A DNA stretch of 64,000 nucleotides, taken from Eutypa lata (lineage: Eukaryota > Ascomycota > Sordariomycetes > Xylariales > Diatrypaceae). The notes under the pieces were generated by a model, which was not told the DNA's origin, did no database searches, and saw only the letters and a program-made list of their open reading frames with translations. Numbering within the stretch: the stretch's first letter is position 1; each line of letters starts with the position of its first letter. Location: NCBI GenBank assembly GCA_022661535.1, contig JAKULF010000003.1:2232001-2296000 (forward strand), written 5' to 3'. A program made the translations under genes and the position numbers. Positions 20,706 through 33,513 of this stretch are shown piece after piece.

Positions 20706-23700
20706 TTTTATTAATTATTACGATATAAAAAAGTATAATTTTTTATAAATTTTAAAAACTTTTTTTTAATTTTTAAAATTAATAAAATTTTACTTTATAA
20801 ATTATAATTTATTACGTTAAATTTAAAAAATTTAATTAAAAAATTAAAATATAAATTATTAATAATAATAAAGTTATTCGAATTATTATAATATTTATTT
20901 TTATTTATAAAATTTAAATAAAAAAAACATTAAAATGTTAATTAAAAGTATTAATATATTTATTATAACGGTTTTTATTAATTAATTAATAAATTAAAAA
21001 AGAATTTCTTTTATTTTTATTAATAATATATTAATCGTTAAATAATATTATTAATTAATATTTAAATTTTTAATAATTCGTTTTTAAATTTTATAATATA
21101 TAATAATAAATATTTACTTTTAAGTTTTTCTTTAAAAAAAAAATTTAAAATAATCTTTTATTATATTAATTTTTTTTTAAAAATTTTTTTTTAAATAAAT
21201 TTAATATAAACGTTTTTAAAGATTTTAATAAAATTTATATAATTAAATATATAATTATATAAATAAAAAGTTAAATAAAGAAATTTTTTTAATTTTTTTT
21301 AATTTTTAAAATAATTTTTAATTAAAAATTAATTTTTAAATTAATTTTAATATTTATTTAATAATTAAATTTTTTTTTAAAAAAGTTTAAATTTTAAAGC
21401 TTTAATTAAATTCGTAAATAAAAAAGTTTTTTTAAATATTATATTAATAAATATAAAATTTAAGCGAAAAAAATAATAATAATAATAAAAATTAAATATT
21501 TTATTAAAATCTTTAACGAAAATATTATAATCGTTAATAAATACGTTAAAAAAATACTTTAATTAAAATAATAATTTATTAATATAAATAATATCGATTT
21601 TTAAATTTTTATTTTATTAAATAATAATTATTTTTTAAATTTTAAATTATTTAAAATATAATATATATATATTAATTTAATTATTTTTTATAATATTTAA
21701 ATATTAAATTATTAATTATTAAAATTAATAAATAAAATTTTAAATTAATTAATCTTTTAAATATTAATTAATTAATATTTACAAAAAACATTACTTTAAT
21801 TAAAAATTTTATATTTTTTTTAAAATAAAATATTAAATATATTATTTCGATTATAAATTAATTATTAAAGTTTAATCGTAATAAAGTTAATTAATTTATA
21901 ATTTTAAACGATTTAATAATTTTTATTTTTATTTAATAAAAATTAAAAGTATATATTTTATTTATTTAATTTTAAATATATAAGTTTAATTTTTTTTATT
22001 TAAAAATAAACTTTATTAATAAACTTTTTTTTATTAAAAATATATTTAAGTTATTTTAATTAAAAAAGTTTAATGTTTTTATTAATAATAATAAAATGCT
22101 TAATTAAATTTATATTTTAAATATTATTAAGCGATTTAAAAAAATAATTATATTAAATATAATATAATCGTTTAATTAAAGTTTATTTTTTTAATATATT
22201 TATTATTAATTTAATAATAATTTTAAATTTATTAAATTAATCGTTAATTATAAATTAAAAGTTATTTAATAAAAGTTTTTATTATAATTTTCGATTTATA
22301 ATTAATTATTTTAAATTTATTTAAATTATAATTTAAAATTAAAAAGTTATAATAAAAGATTTAATTATAATTTTATAAAAATAAATTTATAATTTTAATT
22401 TATATAAATTTAAATTTATATTAATTATACGTAATATTTTTTTTTTATTTTTTAAATAAAATTTAAAAATTTTTTTAAAGTTTTTATTATTAATATTATT
22501 TAAAATTAAATTAATTTTATTTTAATTATTAATAATATTTATAAAAAAATATAATAATATAAAAAATAAATTTATTATTAATTTCGTTTAATGTAAAATT
22601 TTCGAATTTTAAATAAAATAATCGAAATTATAATATATAATATAAAAAATAAAAAATAAAAATAAATTATTATTAAAAGAAATTATTAACGTTTTTTTTA
22701 TTAACGATTTTAATTTTAAATTAAAAAAAATAATTAAAAAAAGTTTATTAAATTTATTTTTTAATATATAAAAAAAAGGTATTTAAATAAATATTTAAAT
22801 TTAATCGTTAATATTTAAATATAAATTAAAAATTCGATTTATAATTTATAAATTCGTTTTTAATAAATTTCGTTTAATAAAAATAAACGTAATAAAAATA
22901 ATAATATAATAATTTATTTTTTTTTTAAATTAAAAAATTAAAAATAAAAAATTAATAATATAAAAAAATTCGAAATAATAATAATAAATTTAATAAATAT
23001 AATTCGTTTTAATTAAACTTAAATAATAATATTATAAATTATAAAATTATAATTTATAAAAGTTTAATTTTATTTTAAACTTTTTTTTAATTTTTTAATT
23101 AAGTTTAACGTTTTCGATTTTATATAATAATATATTTAACGATATTAAATAATTTTTTTATTAATTTATAATAATATTTAATTTTTTTTTTAAATTTAAA
23201 TCGTTATTATTTAAAAAATTATTATTTTTTACGTTAAATAACTTTAAATTTATATTTTTTATAAAAATTAATTAAGTTATTTTTTTATAAATCGATTTTC
23301 TTTTTATCGAAATTAAATTAATCGTAATTATAAATTTTATTAAAAAAATATAAAATTATTTATTAATTTTAATAAAAATAAAACATTTAATTTTAAAATT
23401 AATATTAATAAAATTTTATTATAATTAATTTTTATTTAATAATAAATTATAAAATTTATTTATATTTATAATAAAAGCTTTAATTATTAATAAAATTTTA
23501 TTAATAATAAAAAGAAAAATTACGTAATAATTAATTAAAAAAGTATTATTATTAATTATTTTTAACTTATATTTTTTTTAAAGTTTAAATTTTTTAAATT
23601 TTAATTTAATAATAATATTAAAATTAATTAATTTTAATAAAAATTTATAATTAATAAAACATTTACGTATAAATATATCGTTTATTTTTTTATTAATAAA

Positions 23701-26700
23701 TTTAAAAAAGATTTAATTATTATTTTTTTTAATTTAATTAATAAAGTTAAATTTATTTATATTAATATATATATAAATAAAATATAATATAAATATTAAA
23801 AAACGATATTTTAATAATATTTTAAGTTTACGTTTTTTTATAAATAACTTAAGTTATTTATTAAGTTAAACTTTTATAATTAAACTTTAATTTAAAAATT
23901 ATTTTTAAATAATATTTAAAAAAAAAATTATATAAAATAAATTATTTATATTAATTCGATTTTTAACGTAATTTTTATATATATAAATCGAAATTATATC
24001 GCTTTATTTTTATAATTTTATAATTTCTTTATATATACGAAATTTAATATTTATTAAGCGTTATATAAAATCGTTTATATTTATAAAATTAAAATTAAAA
24101 AAATTAATGTTTTTTAATTTAAATAATAATTTATAAAGATTTATTAAATTATATTAAAATTTAATTAATAAATTAAATAAAAAAAATTATTAATTTAAAA
24201 TAAACTTTCGTTAAAATATATTTTTATTTTTATCGATATTTATATATAAAAGAAATATTATAAATTAAGTTTTTTATATAAATTTAATAAAAAAAAATAA
24301 CGATTTTTTAATAATATTTAATAATTTTTTATTTAAATTATTTATATATTTATTTAAATTAAAAGATTTTTATAATTTTTTTTTAATTATATAATTAATT
24401 TTTATATTAATAAATTTTAATATTTTTTTAAACTTTAACGATTTTAAAATTAATTTATTATAATTATAAATATTTTAAATTTAATAAATAATTTAAAATA
24501 ATTAATTTAAATATAAATAATTAAAAAATATATATTTTTTATAATTATAATTATAATATATAAAAATAAAACGTACTTTATTTTTATAATTATTAAAGTT
24601 ACGTTAAACTTATTAAATAAAAAAAGCAATTATACTTTTTTAATTAAAAAAACTTAAACTTTATTAATTATTATTTTATTTATTTTAATAATTAATTTAT
24701 TACGTTTATATATTTATTAAAAATATTTATATTAAATATATTTATTATAATAATTAATATATTTATTCGTTATATTAAACGTTTAAAATAAATATAAATT
24801 TAAAAGTTTTTAATAATAAAATAATTAAAGTTTAAAATTATTAACTTTTTTATATAATCGAAATTATTTCATTTTCTTTTATTTCTTTAATTATTATTTT
24901 TAATTTATAAATCGTATTTTTAATCGTTAATTTAATTCTTTTAATATACTTTTTAACTTTATTAATAAAATTATTTTTTTAATTTAATATTATTTTATAA
25001 AAAATAATAATATTTTTTATATTATAAAATATATAACGTTTATTTATTTTATTAATATTATTAATTTTATTTTTAACGAATAAACGATTAATAATTTTAT
25101 TTTATAAAGTTTTATTTTTATAATTTTTATTTAAATATATATATTTATATATTTAATTTTAAAACTTTATTAATTAACGATCGTTAACTTTTTAAAAAAG
25201 CTTATTAATTTACTTTATAAAAATAAAAAGTTTTTTTTTAATTAATATTTAAAATTATTAATTTTTAAAATAAATTTAATATCGTTTATTTTTATTTAAA
25301 TAAAAAATCTTTTATTAAAATTAAATTTTAAAAAATTATATTTTATTTATTTAAATTTAAAAAGTTATAAATATTAAAATTTTATATTATTTTATAAATT
25401 ATTTTTAAATAAAAAATAAAGTTTAATTTTTTTAAATTTTTTTTATTATAAAGTTTAATTTCTTTATATATAACTTTAAATTATTAATATATTTTTTAAA
25501 AAATTCTTTTAAAAATCTTTTAAATATAAATTAATTTATTTTAATAATAAATAATTTAAAAATTAATAAAGTATTATTAAAGATTAATATAAAAATTAAT
25601 AAAATTATTAATTCGAAAGTTAATTTTAAAAAGTTAATAAATTAAATCGTTAATTCGAAAATAATTAAAATATTTTCGTATTTTTTAATTATTTATATAA
25701 ACTTTTTAACTTTAATTAAATATTTTAAAATAATATATAATGTTTTAATTAAAATCGTTTTAAATTTAAAATTTATAACGAAAGTTATAATATATATAAT
25801 AAAAAAATAATAATTTATAAAATTATTTAAATAATTAATAATTCGATTTATAATAATTAATAATTATAATTTTTTTTAATTAAAAAATAAAAAACATTAA
25901 ATTATTTTAATAAAAATAAAATAAATAATAATTTATAATAAATAAATAAAGGTTTTTAAAAACGATTATATCGATTTAATATATAAATAAAATAAAAAAT
26001 ATTATACGAATTTAAAATAATATAAATTAATATTAAAAAAAAAAACTTAAATTAAAAATTTAATTTTTATTTATAATAAATACGTTTTATTTTATAAAAA
26101 AAGAATTTTTTTAATTTTTTTTCGTTTTTTCGTATTATAATAATTAAATATATAAATAACTTTTAATTATTTTAAAATAATAAATTTTTTAATAAAAAAA
26201 TAAAAAAATAAATAAATATAACTTTTAATTAATTTAAAATATAAATTAATTTAATTAATTAAAAAAATTATATAAAATTAAAAAATTTAATACGAAAATA
26301 AAAACGATAATTTTAATATTTTTTTAAATAATTAAAAAGTAATTAAAATATAAATATTTTATTTAATTTTTAAATAATAAAATAAATTTTTAAAGTAATT
26401 TATAAAATTTAATTATTTAAATTTTACTTTTATATATTAATAAAAATATTATAATAATAAAATAAAAATAAAAATATAATTATAATTATATTTTTTAAAT
26501 ATTTTTTTATTAAATTAAATAATAAAAAAACTTATTTAATAATTAAATTACGTAATTTACTTATAATTTATAAGTTATTTAATTATTATTATTATATAAT
26601 TATTATAATTATTTATAATTATAAATTTATAAGTTTAAAAGTTATAAAATAAGTTTATAAATTTAAAAATTATAAATTTAAAAGTTATAAGTTTAAAAAT

Positions 26701-26795
26701 TATAAATTATAAATAATTAAAATTAAATAACTTATAAAACTTAAAAAATATATTTAATTAAAATATTAAATCTTTTTTAAAATTAATTAAAAAAT

Positions 26796-26971
26796 TAACG
26801 TTAATTAATTTTAAATTAATTTAACATTAAGTTTTTATTGATTTAAATTTAATTAATTCGTAAAAGATATTTTTATTAATATTCGTTATTTATATTAATT
26901 TTAATTTTATTTTAAATTTTATAATTAATTTTTAAATAATTTAAAATAAAAGATTTTTCGAATTTAATTAT
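26796..26971 (-). repeat. Inverted-repeat arm Y', A/T-converted copy
   Basis: Reverse-complement partner of 17839-18014. Almost every G or C of the other arm outside CpG is A or T here, which fits RIP of this copy. Confidence 0.8.
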
Positions 26972-27050
26972 ATATTTTATAAAAATAAACGTAATAAAAA
27001 TTAAATAACGTAACTTTAATAATTTTATATAATAAAAATTATTTAATATA
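26965..27050 (+). repeat. Direct repeat X, copy 2
   Basis: Right-hand copy of 17521-17605, lying directly against the inverted-repeat arm that ends at 26971. Confidence 0.6.
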
Positions 27051-27135
27051 ATATTATAAATTTAAATTATAAATTTATTTATTTATAAATAAAATTATAA
27101 TACTCGACGTAATTAATTTTTAAAAAATGCTGTTT

Positions 27136-27144
27136 TTATTACTT
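27136..27144. repeat. Candidate target-site duplication, right copy
   Basis: TTATTACTT, identical to 17433-17441. Confidence 0.6.
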
Positions 27145-28222
27145 TTAATACAGCGAGAAAAACAAAGGCGAATCTTTCGTTTTCTTCTTTATTAAATTTG
27201 GAAATATTTCGGTGATTTGACCTAGGTACTGGGAAAACTCGCTCGTTAAGGACATTATTCCGCACCGAGGCTTCGTCGACAATCTAGCATTATCATATTA
27301 GTTACATCACACCTCAACGAGGGAAAAATCAAAAAAGGAAACTGGTGTATTTTTACCAAATCCATGCCCATCTTGTCAGTCTCGTAAGCGCTTCGGAATG
27401 TCATGTCTTTTCCCCTCTGAACAAAGCCCCTGGAGATATCTTTCCACTGTTTAGAATTGCGAGTGAGAGCCCCCGGAATTTGAACATTCCCAAACGCACC
27501 TAGAGTCGAGATTTTGATGATCTGAGACCATTTTTTAGCCCAAAAGGCGGCATCCGCTTCATGGAATGGGGCGGCCAGAAATATGCAACCTGATGTGTTC
27601 TCGAGCACATCCTGGTGATACTCGTGATCTGTGTGTGCCATATTTATGGCCAACTTGACGACAAGGCCACCCATGCTATGCGCTATGAAAATAATTGGCG
27701 TTCCTTGCTCTTCATCGCCCATTCTCATTATCCGAATCCTTGTTAGAAGGTCATTCGCACAAGTCTCCAGGCCTGACGCATCTCTTGTGAAAGCATAGGC
27801 AGCATCGTACCCAAATGCGCGGATACGCCCAATGGCATTGACCTGAGCTAGAAGTGAGGGAAGACGGTCGCGCAACCATATAGTGGAGTGGCCCCTTTCG
27901 TCGGTAGACCATGTCGTTTTCCAGCTACCACTCAGGCCATGGACGGCAATGATACTAGACCACAGCAATACGAAATTAGAAGAATGCAAACTACATTTTC
28001 AACGGCGAAGGCAACATAGGACGGATGAAACACGAGGAGAAGTAAGTCTATAATTGAATATATAATACAAAAATAAATATGTTGGGCGAAGGAAAATAGC
28101 TTACTCGACCGGACGGGCGTTCGACATAGCTGGTATAACGGCCCCAGATAGCTGCGGGAACTCAAAGAGCCCCAAGTTCTCTTTGCTCCAAGTTGGCGAA
28201 CGTTCATCCTGTTGCAATACAT
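27136..28222 (-). pseudogene. Alpha/beta-hydrolase (SesB-like) N-terminal part of the broken NLR-like gene
   Basis: Read on the minus strand. The proposed start is ATG 28222-28220. After an uncertain intron comes the hydrolase core: AVHGLSGSWKTTW, the nucleophile elbow AHSMGGLVVK (GxSxG), then FLAAPFHEADAAFW. An intron at 27356-27284 has a GTAAAA donor and CTAG acceptor. It leads to IVDEASVRNNV and SNHRNISKF, which carries the region of the usual catalytic histidine, then a helix running into the AT-rich element at 27135. This lipase-like domain is a known N-terminal effector of fungal NLR-like proteins. The first intron is odd: the strong GTAAGC donor gives the wrong phase, and only a weak GTCGAG donor keeps the frame. 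That may be another lesion. Confidence 0.85.
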
Positions 28223-29826
28223 CTAGTGACATGTTAAACCCAAGAGCTACTTCAGCCTTGCGAAACCTGTAGGGGTGCGTATACCATTTTGCGAACTTGA
28301 GCTCGTGTCAGATTTCCCTTTCCCTTTTCGACCCAATCGACTAAAAATTCTCTTTCGCTGTGACATTCTCGGGGGATATATGGAATCTTAGCAAGGATGA
28401 GAGAGGAGAGGTATGGAAATCTCAATCGTCTGTTCGGCGAAGGGAAAAGGCGGGAAGAAGAAATGACCGCATTGCAGGAGGGTGGCATTCACAGCTAGGT
28501 TTGTATTTGTGGTAATCAATGAGGCTGTGCATGTGCATAATTTTACATCCGCTGACTGTTACCATAGTTGTCCAATCAGACTTCTTGCGATGCCCTTGCT
28601 GCCGCATTTCGACGAGTAAGCGGGTAGAGCAATACGTATAGTGCCAACGCCCCTTCTATCTCCAGATAAGTAACAACTAAAGAAAATGGGACGTTCAAAT
28701 AAGGAGATATACATATTATATCAAGAGCTAAGAAACCTTTATATCTGAACCAAGATGTGATAGTTTCGGCAACCTGCTACACGTAAGTGCGTCAAGTACG
28801 CCTTAATAACCTGTTTATTATCACCTAATGTAAAAGTGTCTGGAGCCTTCGTACCTGAAGGTTTCGAAAACCTTCGCCAGAGATGCCTGTAAGTATAGGG
28901 TTTGTAATAAAAATTTCAGGCAATGAGGACATATGTGCCAGCCAGTACGTGAAATATTAATACAACCTTGCTATGGAGGGGTTGAAGACCAGTAATGTAG
29001 TAGTAGTATGTATGCTAGATGCCCCTTCCCACAATCTGTGGCATAACAAAGTGGAATAACTACCTGCCTAGGCTACGGACCTTATATATCATAATAACAT
29101 GTAGATTTCTCAACAATTGGGTAGTCGCGTGGTTAACTTCAAACCACCTGCTTAGATTTCCTGCATGCTAACATGGAACCAGAACATTCTCCGTTCGAGC
29201 CGCACACAAGGCACCATGCACAAACAGCATGCAGCATACACAAAACACCTGCCCATTGCAGCGTATAATTAAAAGGAGCCCTTGAGCCCTTGACCCTTCT
29301 GAGCCAACAACCCAGTCCCACAACAACAAAGGGACCTGATGAGCCAACAGCGAAATGGCCATTCTACCCGGACCTGATCCATCCGGGTAGCTGAGACGCA
29401 ACAAGTCTACCCAACTAACGCGAGTACTAACAAATACCGGGGCAGACGTGCCCCGAGCCTGACGACGCACCCAAATAACCATATATGGGAATTAAACAAG
29501 TAAGTAAAACTATCCCTCAAGTTAACCACCAACTACCCAATTTATCTTTTTTATCTTTTTGTTTTATAATTGTAGCACAGGATATTATTTTATTATACAT
29601 AGCTCACTGCTTACTTATTATACTTTGTCTGTCTACCTTTAATCCTTTTTAAGCACCTACAGACTCCAAGGCTAGATGGATATTCCCATCTCAACGCAAC
29701 CAAAGCACCTGTCTACATATCTACAAGGAGCCAACCATAAGACGTCCAGCGGATCCCCCACCGCCCAATGCTTACAACTCGCAGTAGCAAGAGCCAACAA
29801 CTACCTACTATCTACATATCTCCCCT
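28223..29826. other. Gene-poor interval between NLR remnant and HEM14
   Basis: 1.6 kb with no gene I can support. Short minus-strand frames at 28252-28607 and 29139-29482 lack motifs. Phrases such as ACTATCCCTCA and CTATCTACATATC occur here (29500-29820) and again near 40245-40315, hinting at shared repeat debris. Confidence 0.5.
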
Positions 29827-32731
29827 TTATATCGTATTAACATTGCGTGGAGGCACGACCCTGCAAACCTCCTTCGTGGACGGTCCTTTCCACACCTTAC
29901 CATCCTCAATCACCTGAACTTCCTGTCCCACCACGGCGTGTCGTTGATTTTCGTGACTACCGCCAACATCATCATCATCATCACCATCGTGGTTATTGTC
30001 GTCCGTCTTGAGCCGTCTATAGGAGTTCGTCCACGAGCGGAAGTAGAGGTCGCTTTTTAGGACGGGTATTATGGTACTGATCTCGGGTTCGGCGAACTCC
30101 TCGAGTCCCGTGTGGCGCTGTAGGTTTAACGGCGGCTGCTGTACCTCTTTATGCTCAGCTGCCGTGGTGGTTGTCTTGTTCTTCTCCACCTCCTCCGTAA
30201 CAGCACCACCACCATCCCTCGCCACAGGATTCACCGACAGCATGACATTTTCATCAGGGAGGGTAGGAAAGAGCCTTCTACCCCACCACTTCATCCAGCT
30301 CACCAGCATACCATCCGTTATCTTCTTTCCCGACGCCAGCACCATACGCCTATCACCATCCTTTTGAGTGGAACCACCAACAACAGGAGCAGACCACAAC
30401 GCCGCCCTCCCCGGCCTAACCACCTTAAGCGCCGCCTCCCACCCCGCCCGCATGGCAGGAATCACGCCAACCGTTGTGTAGCTAGGCCCCGCCACGCTCA
30501 GCCGCCCCTTGAACGCGTGCGCCAGTTCTTCGTGCGCTGCCGCCATGCGGCCCCGGTGGCCCACGAAGTGCTGCGGCAGGCAGTCGCGGCAGAGCTTCGC
30601 GCGCGCTTCTACCGGGTTGACGGCCGGGTCCGGATCGATGCCCAGGTGCTTGTGTACAGCGGCCCGCGCCATCGCGATCCCGGCTTCCTCGGTGGGGAAG
30701 TGGCGCCACCCGTCCCAGTGGTGGCCGCCTAGCATGACGGTCAGCTTGGTGCCCGCGGGGTGCGGTTGGGGCTTGCTCTCCGAGGTGGTGGTTGGATTGG
30801 GGTTCGCAGCGGGATCCGTCGGGTCCAGGTCAGAGTCGAAGAGCACACCGAGCGTGCCCTCGTCGTTGTCCGGCGTCGAGCTCGGGACCAGGTATCCGAA
30901 CCCGTGGTTGTGGGCTAGGAGGTCCTGCCCCGGATACCAGAGGTTGACTACCATGATGGTCACAGCGTGCGTTTCGGCTAGGCTGGGCAGGGTGCCGGCT
31001 GGTTGCGCAAGCTCGGCAAGGTCCTTGGAGAAGAGCGTGCTGATCACGTGATCATATTGCGTCTCTCTCTGCGCTGGCTGACACCCTGCTGCTGCTGTCT
31101 TGGATGATGATTTGACCTAATAATTGTTGTTTCCATGTTAGTTATACCCCCTACGGATAAGTGAGATACCATGTGCATAGATACAGACAGTAAGAAAAAG
31201 AAAGGGGGAAAGGCAAAATAAAAATCAAACGTACCACAACCCCATCATCCACAGCAACTAGCCCATCAGCCTTCGTCCCCGTCCTAACCTCCACATTCGC
31301 CCTCGTCCGAAGATCCTTCACTAGGGCCCTCACAAGCGTAACAAGGCCATCCTCAAACGCGAGCAGGCTCCACCCGCCATCGACAGCGCGCTCGGCCATC
31401 GCGACGATAGCATCCGCATTGGCGTTGATGGGGCCCCCGCCATCCATGAGCTCGAACAGCAGGAACCAGTCCTTCCGCGGCATCCAGACCTGGTCCTTCG
31501 GCCGCGGGGCCGCGGCCTGGTACCAGAGGCGATCGAGGATCGTGTGCTTCGCGCTCAGGCGCCACGCGTCGCCGCCGTAGATGCCGTGCAGCACGGCCGA
31601 CACGAGGTTCCTGACGGGGCGGTCGTCGCCGCCGAAGAGGCGCGTGAGGAAGGCTCCCACGCTCTCATCGCCGTTGTTTCCCTTGCCAGTGCCGAACCAC
31701 CGCTCCTGCTGCTTGCGCAGCGAGCTCTCGAGCCTGTCGTCTACCCGCCACGGCATCAGCCCCGAGAATGAGCCCGTCTTGGTAAAGAGGTTCAGGCCGG
31801 CGCCGAAGCAGCCGTCGAAGAGCGGTTCGTTCGTGACGCTTTGGATCGTGGATAAGAGGCCGCTGGGCGAGGTGAGATCCGCTGGCGAGGGGAGCTTCAC
31901 CAGGTGGTCTGGGTAGAAGATGTAGCGGCTTGAGGAGGGGCCTACGGGGTGCCGCATGGAGGATTGGAGGTTGAGCGATGCGATCTGGTTGGTGGTGTTA
32001 GTTTCGAATGTGTTTTTACTTAAATAGTGTCATGGTGAGCGAATTTGACGAGGCTTGCGGGCGGAGGGATAGATAGAGAGAGTTGCATCAATCAATCAAC
32101 TCACCACATCATACAGCACCAAATCATCATACCGATGCGACTTCGCCCCTGACCTCAACATGCGCGGCCCGCGCTGCAACAGCACCTCACCATCACCACC
32201 CCCACTGCCAGCCGGGACGCGCACAGAGTCAATCCAGCCGCCGAGGTGCTCGCTCGCCTCGTATAGTGTGACGTGGACGTCGGGTCCTCCGTAGCGTGCG
32301 AGGTAATGGGCGGTAGTCAAACCGGTGATGCCGCCGCCCAGGACGGCGATTTTCTTCTTCGGTCTAGGGGTTTTGGGCGCAGATGATTGAGGCCCAGGCC
32401 TCTTGTCCTTGCTACTGTCGTCTCGGCGGGAGACGCTCCAGGTTTTGGTCGGAGCCCCCGTGTTGGGGTTTTTATTAGCCGTGGTCGTGGCTGTGGCTGT
32501 TGTAGTTGTAGTTGTAGCATGTCGTCTCGTAGGTGTGGTGCGGTGGTGCTGGTGGTCGGTCGTTGACGAGCTATTATCGGATGTGGTGGGAGACGGCCGC
32601 CTCGTTCGTACTGCTCCCATACTACGTAGATAGCTCAGACCCCGGCTATTGCTGCGACTGCAATGCCGTCCATTGTGATAGACCCGTCTCAAGAGAGCGA
32701 TGAACGCGTCTTCGGGAACTCGGGGAATCAT
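29827..32731 (-). CDS. HEM14: Protoporphyrinogen oxidase (haem biosynthesis), three exons
   Basis: Mitochondrial FAD enzyme (EC 1.3.3.4) oxidising protoporphyrinogen IX to protoporphyrin IX, the penultimate step of haem synthesis. Model: complement(join(29827..31116,31235..31984,32105..32731)), 888 aa, phase 0 throughout. Seen: a basic, Ser/Thr-rich N-terminus that could target mitochondria; the dinucleotide loop VLGGGITGL at about 130-138; YEASEHLGGW; the family motif GPRMLRSGAKS; and the C-terminal FAD-binding stretch LSVAGPSYTTVGVIPAMRAG. It is longer than the usual 500-600 aa because of a Thr/His-rich low-complexity leader (about residues 50-90) and acidic/His-rich C-terminal additions. 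It is a housekeeping gene facing away from Nab2's 3' end. Identity is firm; the first 120 residues are less so. Confidence 0.92.
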
Positions 32732-33513
32732 AGCTCTTGCTCAATGGCTGCTGTTAGCTGGGCTATGTTGGAGAGTTGAGAGGTGGTGGTGGTGGTCGCA
32801 TGGTGGGTTGGTCGGTGATGTGGGGAATGCGAAGTTCGGCGGGCCTTCGTTGGTGGTGCCATGAAATCATTGGTACCGTCCGAATTGTCACCGGCTGAAA
32901 GTATTACCACCCCCGTCATGCAGCCTACCTAGGTAGGTTCCAAACCCCTTTACCTTCTAATAGTTTATATTAGGAGAAATCGATGGATTCAATAGATTAG
33001 TCCTGCATGCTTACGTACTTTCATTGCGTAGTGAAGGTGTGGTTTAATTAATGATTTGCTCTTAAGTCTCATCTCACTATCAGCAGCCTCAGAAATTTCA
33101 TATATTTGACAAATCACAACAAATGCATTGGGTATATATTATGATGCGCTGAACAAAGTCCTCGACTTTTCTTTCCATATAACCATGAACTCCTTTATGC
33201 TCTAATCAATATTCCCAAGACGCCCCCCTCAGTAGTAGAAAAATAAAAAAAAACACAAACGAGCCAGACCTTAGGTTCGTATCCTCCGGCTGAGTCTCTT
33301 CCACCCTCAGCCATAATATACATGCATCGCTTCTATTCCTCATTATTTCCTTAGGATAGCCGTGGTACGGATAATGCTGACCGTCTTTTCCACCCGCTGA
33401 TACTGTTATTCTCGCTGCTCGGTCGGCGATCGCTTATGTTTTGTTACATAAGAGTTTCTTCTTCAAATCGCTACAAAACCTGTGCCAAAATCATCTAACC
33501 CCCTGGCAACACC
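32732..33513. other. Intergenic, HEM14 promoter and Nab2 3' flank
   Basis: No gene seen. The short minus-strand frame at 32728-32919 is simple sequence next to the HEM14 start. Confidence 0.5.

Larger units (their letters stand above)
17442..27135. mobile_element. 9.7-kb AT-rich, RIP-mutated composite mobile element inside the NLR-like gene
   Basis: Nearly pure A/T from 17442 to about 17880 and from 19210 to 27115, with residual C and G mostly as CpG, as expected after RIP, which converts CpA to TpA. A 1.3-kb block (17880-19210) has ordinary composition. No open frame of useful length survives, so the transposase or polymerase class cannot be read. Internal structure: inverted repeats (17839-18014 against 26796-26971, continuing inwards); a direct pair (about 17521-17605 and 26965-27050); and a further direct pair (17441-17520 and 20624-20705). 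This implies nested or rearranged elements. A 9-bp flanking duplication suggests insertion by a transposase; 9 bp would suit a Mutator-like element, but this is inference. Confidence 0.8.

Noticed and set aside
17442..27135. AT-rich block as inserted mitochondrial DNA or a centromere
   Set aside because: No mitochondrial genes seen, a target duplication flanks it, and internal repeat pairs differ by G-to-A/C-to-T, which fits a RIPped mobile element better.
30151..31051. Plus-strand frames opposite HEM14
   Set aside because: Shadows of the G/C-rich HEM14 exon.
33274..33284. GGTTCGTATCC, a B-box-like match
   Set aside because: No A box or tRNA arms around it; likely chance in the Nab2 3' flank.
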